Source of the DNA: Planctomycetota bacterium
GTDB lineage: Bacteria > Planctomycetota > Phycisphaerae > Phycisphaerales > UBA1924
Reading direction: 5' to 3'
Assembly: GCA_030950285.1 (NCBI GenBank)
Contig: JAUZRR010000037.1
Coordinates: 1 to 64,000, forward strand
DNA: 64,000 nt
Shown here: positions 55,336 to 64,000 of the stretch, in pieces
Numbering within the stretch: position 1 is the first letter of the stretch
How the letters are laid out: each line of letters starts with the position of its first letter
The notes under the pieces: model-generated
Seen by the model: only the letters and a program-made list of their open reading frames with translations
Database searches by the model: none
Told to the model about the DNA's origin: nothing
Translations under genes and position numbers: made by a program

Positions 55336-55593
55336 ATGCAGTACGACGAAACCGCAGTGTTTCTGGTGCGAGAGTCGCTTTTGGCGGCGCTCCAGATCGC
55401 TGCGCCGGTGCTCTTTGCGGGGGTGGTGATCGGGTTGCTGGTGAGCCTCGTGCAATCGGTCACGAGTATCCAGGACCAGACACTGACGTTTGTTCCCAAG
55501 ATCGCGACCATGATCCTTGTCGCGGCGTTTCTCTTGCCCTGGATCGCGCTGCGGCTTGCCGAGTACGCGACCGAGCTTCTTTCGTTGTCCTGA
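55336..55593 (+). CDS. fliQ: flagellar biosynthesis protein FliQ
   Basis: An 85-residue two-helix export-gate protein: VRESLLAALQIAAPVLFAGV, VVIGLLVSLVQSVTSIQDQT and LTFVPKIATMILVAAFLLPW carry the family's L-x-F-x-P-K signature. It lies 9 bases after fliP and 15 before fliR. Confidence 0.96.
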   Translation: MQYDETAVFLVRESLLAALQIAAPVLFAGVVIGLLVSLVQSVTSIQDQTLTFVPKIATMILVAAFLLPWIALRLAEYATELLSLS

Positions 55594-55608
55594 CCGGATG
55601 GAGCCGCG

Positions 55609-56400
55609 ATGCGGGGGATCGAACCACTGCTGGTCCACGTCGTGCCGTTCACCTTTGTGGTGTCGCGGATGACCGGTCTGTTCGTCTTTGCGCCGATGCT
55701 TTCGAGTATCTCGATCCCGATGCGGGTCAAGGTGCTGCTCTCGGTCATCATGGCGGCTGCGGTGTATCCCGCGATCCCGACACAGTTCGCCAGCGCCCCG
55801 TTCGATCTGGTCGGGCTCGCCCCGGTGCTTGTCAGTGAGCTCCTCATCGGGGTGTGCGTGGGGGTGATCGCGTCGGTGCCGGTGATGATGATCCAGATGG
55901 GCGGGCACGTCACCGGGTTCCAGATGGGGCTCTCGATGGCGACGGTCTACAACCCCGACTTCAACACCAACAGCGACGTGGTCGGGGAGATGCTGTTTTA
56001 CCTCGGTTTTGCGGTGTTTCTCGCGGTGGGTGGGCTCGAAGCGACCTACGCGGCGCTCCTGGCAACGTTCGAGCAGGTCCCGGTCGGCGCGATGGCGAGG
56101 TCGTCGGTCCCGCTTGATACCTACGTCGGGCTCGCCAACTCGGGGTTCGAGATGGCGTTACGGGTGAGCGGCCCGGCGATGGCGATGGTCTTTCTTGTCA
56201 TGGTCGCGATGGGGTTTGTCACCAAAACCATGCCGCAGATCAACGTGATGAGCATCGGCTTTGCGATCAAGATCGTGGTGGGGCTGATCGCGACGGCGAT
56301 CTCGATGCAGGTGATCGCCAATATCACGGCGGACGAGACGATGCGTGTGCTGACAATCCTCAACGACTGGGTGCGGGGCCTCTTGCCCCGTGGGCTGTAA
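55609..56400 (+). CDS. fliR: flagellar biosynthesis protein FliR
   Basis: A 263-residue membrane protein with about six helices. It shows the FliR pattern MTGLFVFAPMLSSISIPMRV, ELLIGVCVGVIASVPVMMIQ and a later MPQINVMSIGFAIKIVVGLI (P-Q-x-N-x-x-x-x-G-x-x-x-K). It joins FliP and FliQ in the export gate and contacts FlhB, whose gene follows after nine bases. Confidence 0.95.
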   Translation: MRGIEPLLVHVVPFTFVVSRMTGLFVFAPMLSSISIPMRVKVLLSVIMAAAVYPAIPTQFASAPFDLVGLAPVLVSELLIGVCVGVIASVPVMMIQMGGHVTGFQMGLSMATVYNPDFNTNSDVVGEMLFYLGFAVFLAVGGLEATYAALLATFEQVPVGAMARSSVPLDTYVGLANSGFEMALRVSGPAMAMVFLVMVAMGFVTKTMPQINVMSIGFAIKIVVGLIATAISMQVIANITADETMRVLTILNDWVRGLLPRGL

Positions 56401-56409
56401 GGGGCGCCG

Positions 56410-57549
56410 ATGGCAGACGAAATGGGCGAACGCACCGAACTGCCGACCGCACGCCGCATGAGTGAAGCGCGCGGGAAGGGGCAGGTCGCCAAGAGTCAGG
56501 ACCTCAGCGCCGCGGTCGACCTCCTCTCGGGCGTGCTGCTCCTGGTCTTTGCCGGCGGCTACATCGCCCGCTCGTTCCTCTCGATCATGCACCATTCGTA
56601 CACCGCCGGCGGCGAGGGATGGTCGACCGACGCGACCACGATCGGGCCGCTTTCCCGCATGATCGCGATCGAGACCGCCAAGCTCCTCGGGCCGCTGCTC
56701 CTGGTGACCGCGATCACAACCGCTTTTTCACAGTTTTTGCAGGTCGGTTGGCTTCTCACGGCCAAGCCGCTCGAACCCAAGCTCAGCAAGCTCAGCCCGA
56801 TCGCGGGCGTGAAGCGGATCTTGAGCAAGCGGAGTCTGGTCAAGTCGGCGGTCAACAGCGTCAAGCTGGTCTTTATCATCGCGGTCGCATCGGGTGTGAT
56901 CATGAGCTTTGTGCCCCGGATCATCGGCCTGCCCACCCTCACCGCACCGCAAGGCATGATCGTGATTGCGCGCATGATGTTCATCCTCGCGATGTGGCTC
57001 GCGGTGATCCTGCTGCTGATCGGGCTCATCGACTGGATCTACCAGAAGTGGCAGCACAAGGAAGAGCTGAAAATGACCAAACAGCAGGTCAAGGACGAAC
57101 GCCGCAGCATGGAGGGCGATCCGCAAGTCAAGGGACGCCGCATGCAGATGATGCGCGACATCTTTGTGCAGCAGATCCAGGCCAACGTCCCGACCGCCGA
57201 TGTCGTCGTGACCAACCCGACCCACTTCGCGGTCGCGCTGCGGTACGACACCGACACCATGCGGGCCCCGCGGGTGGTCGCCAAGGGCGGCGACTACATG
57301 GCCCAGCGCATCCGCCTGGTCGCCGCCAGCGCGGGCGTGCCCATCGTCGAGCGCCCTCCCCTTGCCCGCGGGCTCTACTTCGGCACCGAGGTCGGGCAGG
57401 AGATCTCGCCGGTCTACTACGAAGCGGTCGCCGAGATTCTCGCGTACGTTTACCGGCTCGATGCCGAAGCAGAGCGAAGCAACACCAAGACCAGCGAGCA
57501 CGCCCGGCAGACGACTTCGCGTACCCGCGAAACGGTGGGGGCAGCATGA
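56410..57549 (+). CDS. flhB: flagellar biosynthesis protein FlhB
   Basis: A 379-residue export-gate and substrate-switch protein. Membrane helices lie up to about residue 215; the cytoplasmic domain contains the self-cleavage site NPTH at 269-272 in VVVTNPTHFAVALRYD, and then PIVERPPLARGLYFGTEVGQ. The typical start ERTELPTARRMSEARGKGQV is present. The last 25 residues are a polar tail. FliK signals it to change from hook to filament export. Confidence 0.96.
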   Translation: MADEMGERTELPTARRMSEARGKGQVAKSQDLSAAVDLLSGVLLLVFAGGYIARSFLSIMHHSYTAGGEGWSTDATTIGPLSRMIAIETAKLLGPLLLVTAITTAFSQFLQVGWLLTAKPLEPKLSKLSPIAGVKRILSKRSLVKSAVNSVKLVFIIAVASGVIMSFVPRIIGLPTLTAPQGMIVIARMMFILAMWLAVILLLIGLIDWIYQKWQHKEELKMTKQQVKDERRSMEGDPQVKGRRMQMMRDIFVQQIQANVPTADVVVTNPTHFAVALRYDTDTMRAPRVVAKGGDYMAQRIRLVAASAGVPIVERPPLARGLYFGTEVGQEISPVYYEAVAEILAYVYRLDAEAERSNTKTSEHARQTTSRTRETVGAA

Positions 57550-57597
57550 CCAACCGACTTCGATATTCATCTCTGATTGAAGGAGTCAACCGCAACC

Positions 57598-59757
57598 GTG
57601 GCTGACCAGACGACCAAACCGCAGTCCAACAGCGCACTCCCGGCGTGGTTGCGCAGCATCCACAAGCACAAGGGGCTCATCGTCCCCTTGAGCTTTGTCA
57701 TGCTGCTGCTGGTGGTCCTGGTCCCGCTGCCTCCCCTGGTGATGGACCTGCTCATCTCGGCGAATATCTCGCTGGCGGTCATCATCCTGCTCACCACGAT
57801 CTACATGGCAAAGCCGCTGGATTTCAGCGTCTTCCCGTCGTTGCTCCTGACGACAACCATGCTCCGCCTGGTCATCAACATCGCGTCCACGCGGCTCATT
57901 CTCTCGGCCGACGCATCGACTCCCGAAGAGGCGACCGGCGTCGCGGGCAAGGTCATCAGCGCCTTCGGTCAGTTTGTCGCGGGCGACTCGCTCTTTGTCG
58001 GCATCGTGATCTTCATGATCCTTGTGATCGTCCAGTTTGTCGTCATCACCAAGGGCGCGACCCGCATCAGCGAGGTCGCCGCGAGGTTTACCCTCGACGC
58101 CATGCCCGGCAAGCAGATGGCGATCGACTCGGACCTCAACGCGGGCAACATCAACGAAGCCGAGGCCCGCCAACGCCGCCAGGAAATCTCGCAGGAAGCA
58201 GACTTCTTCGGCGCCATGGACGGTGCCAGCAAGTTTGTCCGCGGCGACGCGATTGCCGGCATCATCATCACCATCGTCAATATCTTTGGCGGCCTCGCGG
58301 TGGGCGTCGTCGAGCGCGGCTGGCCTGTCGGACAGACCGCTGAGGTCTTCACCAAGCTGACCATCGGCGACGGGCTGACCAGCCAGCTGCCCTCGTTCAT
58401 CATCTCGATCGCCGCCGCGCTCATCGTGACCCGCTCGGGCGCGAAAGAGGACCTGGGTGAAGAGCTCACCACCCAGCTGATGAGCCAGCCGCGCGGGCTG
58501 GTCATCACCGCCGGGTTTCTCGGGGTGCTCGCCATCACCCCGCTGCCGACCGTGCCGCTGCTTACGACCGCCGCCGCGCTGGGGTTGCTCTCCTTTGGCA
58601 TGATGCGGACCGTCAAAGCCAAGGCAAGCGAGATCCGGGACTCCGCGATCGCCGAATCGCAAGCACCCGAGCCGCCGCCCCCGGTCGAGTCCTTGCTGAA
58701 GGTGGACACGCTCGAACTCGAGATCGGCTACGGGCTCGTCGCGCTGGTCGACGCCGGGCAGGGCGGCGACCTGCTCGACCGCATCACCGCGATCCGGCGT
58801 CAGCTGGCAGCCGAGATCGGGCTGGTCATGCCCCCGGTGCGTATCCGTGACAACATGCAACTCGAACCCGGGCAGTACCGCGTGAAGATCCGCGGCGCCG
58901 CGGTCGCAGCCGGGGAGCTCCGACCGGGCATGCTCATGGCGATGGACTCGGGAATCGCGACCGGGCAGCTCCAGGGCGAGCCGACCAAAGAGCCCGCGTT
59001 CGGGCTCGATGCGTGGTGGGTCGATCCCGCCCAGAAGCACCGGGCCGAGAGCATGAACTACACCGTGGTCGACGCGACCAGCGTCCTCGCGACTCACCTC
59101 ACCGAGATCGTCAAGCAGCACGCCCACGAGCTGCTCACCCGCGAAGAGGTCAACAACCTCGTCGAGACGCTCCGCGCCAAAGCGCCCAAGCTCGTCGAGG
59201 AGGCGGTCCCCACGCTGGTCAAGATCGCCGACCTCCAGCGGGTGCTGCACAACCTGCTCCGCGAGCGGGTGCCGGTGCGGGATATGGAAACGATCGTCGA
59301 GACCCTCGCCGACTGGGCTCCCAAGAGCAACGACGTGGATATCTTGACCGAGTACGTCCGCAACGCGCTGCGGCGGTCGATCTGCGAGCAGTACGCTGTC
59401 CGCGAGCACGACCGCCCGCCTCGGATCGTCTGCGTCACGATGGACCCGGCGTTCGAGGATCAGATCGCCGCATACATAGATCGGGGCCCGGCAGGAACGA
59501 GCCTGACCATGCCCGCCCGCGTCGCGACGCAGACCGCCGAGCGGATTCTCCAGGCGTTGCAGCGGGTCACCGCAGCCGGGCACCACCCGGTGGTGATCGC
59601 CTCGCCGCAGGTCAGGGCGATTGTCAGGCAGATTCTCGAACCCCACCTGCCCACGGGCGTGGTGCTCGGGTACAACGAGATCCCGCCGGGTGTCGAGGTC
59701 GAATCGATGGGTCTGGTGGGTGCGACCGCGCCCGCCGAGGCGGTGCCCGCCGCGTAA
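57598..59757 (+). CDS. flhA: flagellar biosynthesis protein FlhA
   Basis: A 719-residue export-gate protein. Eight membrane helices occupy the first 330 residues, including VMDLLISANISLAVIILLTT, and the FHIPEP-type signature appears around FDFSVFPSLLLTTTML-like PLDFSVFPSLLLTTTMLRLV. The cytoplasmic domain has the nonameric ring part (IRDNMQLEPGQYRVKIRG, RVLHNLLRERVPVRDMETIV). GTG 57598 is preferred; AAGGAG lies 12 bases before it, and a TTG at 57577 is an alternative. Confidence 0.96.
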   Translation: MADQTTKPQSNSALPAWLRSIHKHKGLIVPLSFVMLLLVVLVPLPPLVMDLLISANISLAVIILLTTIYMAKPLDFSVFPSLLLTTTMLRLVINIASTRLILSADASTPEEATGVAGKVISAFGQFVAGDSLFVGIVIFMILVIVQFVVITKGATRISEVAARFTLDAMPGKQMAIDSDLNAGNINEAEARQRRQEISQEADFFGAMDGASKFVRGDAIAGIIITIVNIFGGLAVGVVERGWPVGQTAEVFTKLTIGDGLTSQLPSFIISIAAALIVTRSGAKEDLGEELTTQLMSQPRGLVITAGFLGVLAITPLPTVPLLTTAAALGLLSFGMMRTVKAKASEIRDSAIAESQAPEPPPPVESLLKVDTLELEIGYGLVALVDAGQGGDLLDRITAIRRQLAAEIGLVMPPVRIRDNMQLEPGQYRVKIRGAAVAAGELRPGMLMAMDSGIATGQLQGEPTKEPAFGLDAWWVDPAQKHRAESMNYTVVDATSVLATHLTEIVKQHAHELLTREEVNNLVETLRAKAPKLVEEAVPTLVKIADLQRVLHNLLRERVPVRDMETIVETLADWAPKSNDVDILTEYVRNALRRSICEQYAVREHDRPPRIVCVTMDPAFEDQIAAYIDRGPAGTSLTMPARVATQTAERILQALQRVTAAGHHPVVIASPQVRAIVRQILEPHLPTGVVLGYNEIPPGVEVESMGLVGATAPAEAVPAA

Positions 59758-59823
59758 TCTTGATCGAGGCTGGCACAAACGCGCAGGATCCGCTAGCATG
59801 GCGGCGTCCTCGAGGAGCCACGG

Positions 59824-61437
59824 ATGGCGACGACGGCAGAAAAATCACCACTCAAGACATACCACGGCACCACCATGGCCGATGCGCTCGCCAAGGTCAA
59901 GCAAGACCTCGGCCCTGACGCGGTCATCCTGCACACCCGCACCTTCCGCGACGGCGGGATGCTCGGGCTCGGCTCGCGCGAAGTTGTCGAGATCACCGCG
60001 TCCAGCGACGCCGGGGTGATGCGCCCCGCACGCGTCCGGCCACGAGGCGAGGGAAGGCGTGACCCCGGGCGCCAGACCCCGCACGCGGAGCAACCGACGC
60101 GGGAAGTCACGCCTCCTCCTCCCCCGGCACCGGTCGAGGGCACGTTTGTCGCGACGCCGCCCTGGTTCTCCCGCGTCAAGGACGGCGGCCAGCTGCCCAC
60201 CTCGTACGGCACCCCCGCACGAACCCCCGACGGCCGCCCCGCACAAGCCCGATCGGCTGTGGCGCCGACCCGGATCGAGCCCAAGCCCGGGCCTCGGACC
60301 GCTGCCAACCCCTCGCCAGCGCTCCTCGCGGCCGAAGGATCGCCTCGCCGGGCACCGGGCGGGACTGAAACTGCTGCTGGATCGCTCTCGGGCACCTCGG
60401 CGACGCCGTCCGAACAGCCGCCGCGCCAGCCTCTCCCTGCCGCGGGTCGGCTCAAAGCCACAAGGGTCGAGCCGGCACCGGTCAGCCCCGACGCGGGCTT
60501 TGCACTCGACGAAGAGCTGGCCGCGATCCGCAGGCTGGTCGGGCAGGTGCTCCAGTCCTCGCGCCGGGTCGAGGCAAGGTCGGGTTCGGGTGATACCCCC
60601 TCCAACAGTGCCGGCCCGATCTTCGATCTCTCCCTCAAACTGCTCGACAGCCATGTCGCAACCGAGATTGCCGACGAGGTCACCGCTGCGGTCCGGGACG
60701 AGCTCTCGACAAGCGAACTGGCCGATGCCCCGACGGTGCGCGACACGATGCTCCGGCACGTCGCCAAACGGGTCGGGGTTGTCGCCGATCCCAAGCCGCC
60801 GGGCAAGCGTGCCGACGGCCGCCCGAGTGTCATCGCGCTCATCGGGCCGACGGGCGTGGGCAAGACCACAACCGTCGCCAAACTCGCAGCGACCTGCAAG
60901 CTCCGCTACGGCAAGCGGATCGGGCTCATCACAGCCGACACCTACCGCATCGCCGCGGTCGAACAGCTGCGGACCTACGCCGAGATCGTGGGCATGCCTC
61001 TCAAGGTGGTGCTCGCGCCGCAAGATGTCCCCGGCGCGATCGACGCGCTCTCCGATTGTGACACGATCATTCTCGACACCGCTGGCCGGTCGCAGCGGGA
61101 CGCCGCCCGACTCGATGAGCTCGGCGAGTTCTTGAAAGCGGCCGAGCCAGATCAGACCCAACTGGTGCTGTCGCTGGCGGCGGCCGAGTCAGTGATTGCT
61201 GCAGCGGCCGAGCGGTACGGGGCACTCGGGCCCGACCGCCTCCTGCTGACCAAACTCGACGAAGCGGTGGACTACGGCGTGATCCTGAACATTGCGCACA
61301 AAATCGGCTTGCCGATTTCCTTTGTCACCACCGGGCAGGAAGTCCCCGACCACATCGAGCCGGCAAGTGCCGAGCGACTGGCGCGGCTTGTGCTCGACGG
61401 CGGGAGTGCGTGGCAGACCTTTGCCGGGGGGCGGTGA
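59824..61437 (+). CDS. flhF: flagellar biosynthesis GTPase FlhF
   Basis: A 537-residue SRP-type GTPase that places flagella at the pole. The N-terminal B domain has LKTYHGTTMADALAKVKQDL and GPDAVILHTRTFRDGG; then an arginine/proline-rich, disordered stretch (about 65-220), the N domain, and the G domain with GPTGVGKTT (341-349), LITADTYRIAAVEQLRTYAE, ILDTAGRSQRD and LLTKLDEAVDYG. The stop overlaps the flhG ATG, typical for the antagonistic pair FlhF/FlhG. Confidence 0.96.
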   Translation: MATTAEKSPLKTYHGTTMADALAKVKQDLGPDAVILHTRTFRDGGMLGLGSREVVEITASSDAGVMRPARVRPRGEGRRDPGRQTPHAEQPTREVTPPPPPAPVEGTFVATPPWFSRVKDGGQLPTSYGTPARTPDGRPAQARSAVAPTRIEPKPGPRTAANPSPALLAAEGSPRRAPGGTETAAGSLSGTSATPSEQPPRQPLPAAGRLKATRVEPAPVSPDAGFALDEELAAIRRLVGQVLQSSRRVEARSGSGDTPSNSAGPIFDLSLKLLDSHVATEIADEVTAAVRDELSTSELADAPTVRDTMLRHVAKRVGVVADPKPPGKRADGRPSVIALIGPTGVGKTTTVAKLAATCKLRYGKRIGLITADTYRIAAVEQLRTYAEIVGMPLKVVLAPQDVPGAIDALSDCDTIILDTAGRSQRDAARLDELGEFLKAAEPDQTQLVLSLAAAESVIAAAAERYGALGPDRLLLTKLDEAVDYGVILNIAHKIGLPISFVTTGQEVPDHIEPASAERLARLVLDGGSAWQTFAGGR

Positions 61438-62354
61438 TGGCAACCATCACAACAACCGGCCCCGGTATGGGTGCGTCGCCCGGAAGAGCGGCTCCAGACG
61501 ACCAGGCCTCGCGCTTGCGGGCGCTGGTCGAGGCGATGGCCGGGGCTGCCCGCCCGCAACCCGTTACCACAGCGGGGGTTCGGCGTGTGCCCGTTGTCGC
61601 GATAGCCTCGGGCAAAGGGGGCGTGGGCAAGACCAACCTCGCGGTCAACCTTGCCATAGCGCTCGCCCAGCGCGGCCACCGCACGACCCTGCTCGATGCC
61701 GATCTCGGCATGGCGAACGCCGACGTGCTCTGCGGCCTCGTTCCAGGACGTCGGCTCGACACCGTGCTGCGCGATGCGGCCGGGCCGGGTCTGGGGTCGT
61801 GTGTAGTGGAAGCACCGGGCGGGTTTCTCCTTGTGCCCGGCGCGGTGGGGGTTGCGAGGGTTGCTGATCTCGATGCCGGCGCTCGCCAGCGGCTGGTCGC
61901 CGGGCTCGCCGATCTTGAATCCCGGAGTGATACGGTCCTGGTCGATACCGGCGCGGGCATCGGCCGCGACGTGATGAGCTTTGCGACCGCAGCCGATCGG
62001 CTGATGGTTGTGGTGACGCCCGAGCCCACGTCCATGACCGACGCTTATGGCCTCATCAAGTGCGTCGTCGGGCAGGCTCGAGAGATGGACACGCCGATGC
62101 CCCCGGTCAGTCTCGTGCTCAACAGCGTCGTGTCCCGGCACGAGGCGAGTGCTGTAAGTACAAAGCTCATCGCAACTTGCGAGCGGTTTTTGCGTTTTCG
62201 GCCCGAGGTGTTGGGGGCTGTGCGCCGTGACGAGCGGGTGCCCAGAGCGGTCCGCGCCCGGCAGCCCCACCTGCTGGCGTTCCCTCGGTGCCGGGCGAGC
62301 CGTGATGTCCGGGCGATTGCCGAGTCTCTGATCTGTCTATCGCACAAGCGTTAG
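61437..62354 (+). CDS. flhG: MinD-like flagellar number regulator FlhG (FleN)
   Basis: A 305-residue ParA/MinD ATPase. After a polar 45-residue lead, ASGKGGVGKTNLAVNLAIAL is the deviant Walker A (58-66), followed by LLDADLGMANADVLCGL, DTVLVDTGAGIGRDVMSFAT and VVTPEPTSMTDAYGLIKCVV. It limits FlhF and flagellar number. The lead contains a D-Q-A-x-x-L-R-x-L motif like the FlhF-activating DQAxxLR sequence known in FlhG. It overlaps the flhF stop (TGATG). Confidence 0.93.
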   Translation: MATITTTGPGMGASPGRAAPDDQASRLRALVEAMAGAARPQPVTTAGVRRVPVVAIASGKGGVGKTNLAVNLAIALAQRGHRTTLLDADLGMANADVLCGLVPGRRLDTVLRDAAGPGLGSCVVEAPGGFLLVPGAVGVARVADLDAGARQRLVAGLADLESRSDTVLVDTGAGIGRDVMSFATAADRLMVVVTPEPTSMTDAYGLIKCVVGQAREMDTPMPPVSLVLNSVVSRHEASAVSTKLIATCERFLRFRPEVLGAVRRDERVPRAVRARQPHLLAFPRCRASRDVRAIAESLICLSHKR

Positions 62355-62392
62355 GGCGAATCCTGGTGTTGGGTCTGGCGCAGTTGCAACAG

Positions 62393-62408
62393 TGGCGCGG
62401 TTTTTGCG
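62393..62408 (+). promoter_or_regulatory. sigma-54 (-24/-12) promoter before the small membrane gene and fliA
   Basis: TGGCGCGGTTTTTGCG: GG and GC ten bases apart, TGGC and TTTTTGC in excellent agreement with the consensus. It lies 38 bases after the flhG stop and 110 before the small gene at 62518, so fliA may be in the same sigma-54 unit. Confidence 0.72.
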
Positions 62409-62517
62409 GAGGGTTTGTGCTGTTTGTGCATAAAGTGACAGAGTGATCAAAGTGCGTTCATCGCACGGCCGATAGGTCCGCGGTGGGTGTGCGGTTGCTG
62501 GATGCACCGGAGGGAGA

Positions 62518-62826
62518 GTGGCGTTGTCTTCGCGGGTAGCCCAACAGATCGGTGTTGCGTTTGCGCTGTGTGCGTTCGCGGTTTCGCTTGCGTCCGGGTT
62601 GGTCGCGGGTGCCGATGCTTCGCGTGTGCTTGTCCGCTCTGTAGTGGTTCTGCTCGGCGCGGCCGCAATCGGTCGTGTGTTGGGTCATTGCGTGCAGACC
62701 GCGCTGGGAGAACACCTCGCTCTGGTTACGGCATCACGACCGATACCCGAACCGATCCCTGTCCCGACACAGGGCGGCCCCGAGGCGGATGAGGAACTCG
62801 GTGAGGTTGAGATTCTTGATGCGTAA
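62518..62826 (+). CDS. small membrane protein between flhG and fliA (102 aa)
   Basis: A 102-residue protein with two predicted membrane helices (about 10-32, IGVAFALCAFAVSLASGLVA, and 36-58, VLVRSVVVLLGAAAIGRVLG) and an acidic C-terminal tail (ADEELGEVEILDA). It begins at GTG with GGAGGGAGA directly before it, and has its own sigma-54 promoter. I do not recognise it; it belongs to the flagellar regulon by promoter and position. It might aid assembly or regulate FliA. Confidence 0.75.
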   Translation: MALSSRVAQQIGVAFALCAFAVSLASGLVAGADASRVLVRSVVVLLGAAAIGRVLGHCVQTALGEHLALVTASRPIPEPIPVPTQGGPEADEELGEVEILDA

Positions 62827-62990
62827 AGAAAGTCCGTGAACTTTTCATTCTGTGGCAGAGAACGCGTGCGCGTTCGCCAGAAAGTTTGTATACTCCTCAA
62901 CGGCTGAACCAAGGATCGGTATCAGCCACACCGCTCCGGCGCAGGATTCGCGCCCATGAGTGCTGAAATGAACGGGTCAAGGAGCCGACC

Positions 62991-63863
62991 ATGGCAGTTG
63001 CAAGATCATCAATGGCGCGGGCCAGCACGCGCGGCGCTTCGCGCCGTTCCGCTCGCCACGCTGAGCCCTCCAACATCCCGACGCCCTACGACGACCTCTC
63101 TGTGCAAGAGGTGTGGGAGCTCTACCAGAAGGACGGCAACGCGGCGATCCGCAACTTCCTGATGGAGAAGTACCTCCAACTCGTGCGCTACAACGCCGAG
63201 CGGATCTACGCCAGGCTCCCCGACGAGGTGGACCTCGAAGACCTCATGAGCGCCGGCCTGTTCGGGCTCATGGACGCGATCGACGCCTTTGATCTCGGGT
63301 ACAAGGTCAAGTTCGAGACCTACTGCGCCCCGCGCATCCGCGGCGCGATCCTCGACGAGCTGCGCTCGATGGACTGGGTCCCCCGTTTGGTCAGGCAACG
63401 CTCGAGCAAGGTCGAGCAGGCCCGCCAGAGGTGCGAGATGGAGACCGGCACCACGGCCAACTACGACGATATCGCCAAGCGGCTCGGGCTCGAACCGGAC
63501 GAACTCGCCAAGTACATGCGTGACGGGCGAGCCGTCAGCACCGTGAGCCTCAACCGCAAGTGCTACCCCGGCGACGGCTCGCGGGACCTCCGCGAGATCG
63601 ACATCATTCAGGACGACAGCCAGACCAACCCGCTCGCCGACATCCAACGCAACGACCTCAAAGAGCTCATCACCAAAGGGCTCAGCCGGGCCGAGAAACT
63701 CATCGTCCTGCTCTACTACTACGAGGGCATGACCATGAAAGAGATCGGCGCGACGCTCGACCTCTCCGAGTCCCGCGTCAGCCAGATGCACAGCTCGATC
63801 CTCGCTCGGCTCAAAGCGCAGATGCAGCACCGCATGAAAGAGCTCGAATCCGCCGGCGAGTAG
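62991..63863 (+). CDS. fliA: flagellar RNA polymerase sigma factor FliA/WhiG
   Basis: A 290-residue sigma-28-type factor. A variable, basic N-terminus (about 30 residues) precedes region 2 with RIYARLPDEVDLEDLMSAGL and FGLMDAIDAFDLGYKVKFET, region 3, and region 4 with YYEGMTMKEIGATLDLSESR and VSQMHSSILARLK. It transcribes late flagellar and chemotaxis genes. AAGGAG lies 7 bases before the ATG. A TATACT at 62889-62894 could be a weak -10 element, but the upstream sigma-54 site seems more likely to serve it. Confidence 0.94.
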   Translation: MAVARSSMARASTRGASRRSARHAEPSNIPTPYDDLSVQEVWELYQKDGNAAIRNFLMEKYLQLVRYNAERIYARLPDEVDLEDLMSAGLFGLMDAIDAFDLGYKVKFETYCAPRIRGAILDELRSMDWVPRLVRQRSSKVEQARQRCEMETGTTANYDDIAKRLGLEPDELAKYMRDGRAVSTVSLNRKCYPGDGSRDLREIDIIQDDSQTNPLADIQRNDLKELITKGLSRAEKLIVLLYYYEGMTMKEIGATLDLSESRVSQMHSSILARLKAQMQHRMKELESAGE

Positions 63864-63902
63864 GCCCGGCTGCTCGGGCGCCGTAACCCAGTTCCTCAAA
63901 TG

Positions 63903-63938
63903 AACGCCCCCGGTCCGACCGGGGGCGTTTGTCTTTTT
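63903..63938 (+). terminator. rho-independent terminator after fliA
   Basis: An 11-base-pair stem (ACGCCCCCGGT with ACCGGGGGCGT, 63904-63928) with a three-base CCG loop, followed by TTGTCTTTTT. It lies 40 bases after the fliA stop and should end the flagellar transcript. Confidence 0.9.
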
Positions 63939-64000
63939 CCGGGCGCTTGCCGAGTGCCGGTTTGCCCCCTTCACTACCGCCGATGGATCGAGTGACGGCC

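Noticed and set aside
57586-59799. A 737-codon open frame on the minus strand
   Set aside because: Entirely antisense to flhA, with Asp/Arg/Gly/His-rich composition and no domain.

Overview
The window reads as a core chromosomal segment of a high-GC, flagellated, Gram-negative-type bacterium. It most resembles a planctomycete of the Phycisphaerae type. This is inferred from an extended che/fla locus with sigma-54 control, LpxI and a LolA-like lipoprotein (an outer membrane with lipid A), IspG, and several small proteins and an S4-less TlyA variant that recall planctomycete genomes. No rRNA or intact tRNA is present to confirm it.

Layout. (1) Positions 1-5574 are the right end of an integrated island: the C-terminal part of an Eco57I-like DNA methyltransferase, a 78-residue coupled protein, and a 1121-residue PLD-nuclease/SNF2-helicase protein. 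Together they look like a restriction or anti-phage module. The island ends at a 3' half-copy of a tRNA-Pro(GGG) gene (5528-5574), as expected for integration into a tRNA. (2) 5575-9270: a decayed SMR-type drug-efflux gene, an acyltransferase-3 membrane protein, type I GAPDH, and an MTA/SAH nucleosidase. (3) 9325-21543: two divergent chemotaxis operons. The minus strand holds cheX, cheY and a FapA-like (DUF342) gene. The plus strand holds cheA (two HPt domains), cheW, a soluble PAS-containing chemoreceptor, cheR, cheD, an HDOD protein, a second cheY, a second cheX and cheB. (4) 21652-32740: housekeeping and envelope genes (TraB/GumN-like, ispG, GNAT, Fur-like, PilZ, obgE, S4-less tlyA, lpxI, two small unknowns, a LolA-like lipoprotein, an RDD protein), with a family of palindromic repeats between 23.0 and 27.6 kb. 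(5) 32891-63863: a TPR protein followed by an almost uninterrupted plus-strand flagellar locus: flgN, a FlrB/FlrC-type sigma-54 two-component pair, flgB-flgC-fliE, fliF-G-H-I-J, a MotE-like gene, fliK, flgD, a flagellar-operon protein, flgE, flbD, motA-motB, fliL, fliN-O-P-Q-R, flhB, flhA, flhF, flhG, a small membrane protein and fliA. A strong terminator follows fliA.

How it works together. FlrB/FlrC would activate sigma-54 promoters. Good -24/-12 elements lie in front of flgB, in front of fliF, and in front of the small gene that precedes fliA. This suggests a class cascade ending in FliA for late genes. FlhF and FlhG would set flagellar number and place, and MotA/MotB drive rotation. The che operons send CheY-P to the switch, with two CheX phosphatases and CheB/CheR/CheD adaptation. 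fliM, normally between fliL and fliN, is missing here; a 190-base gap occupies its place.
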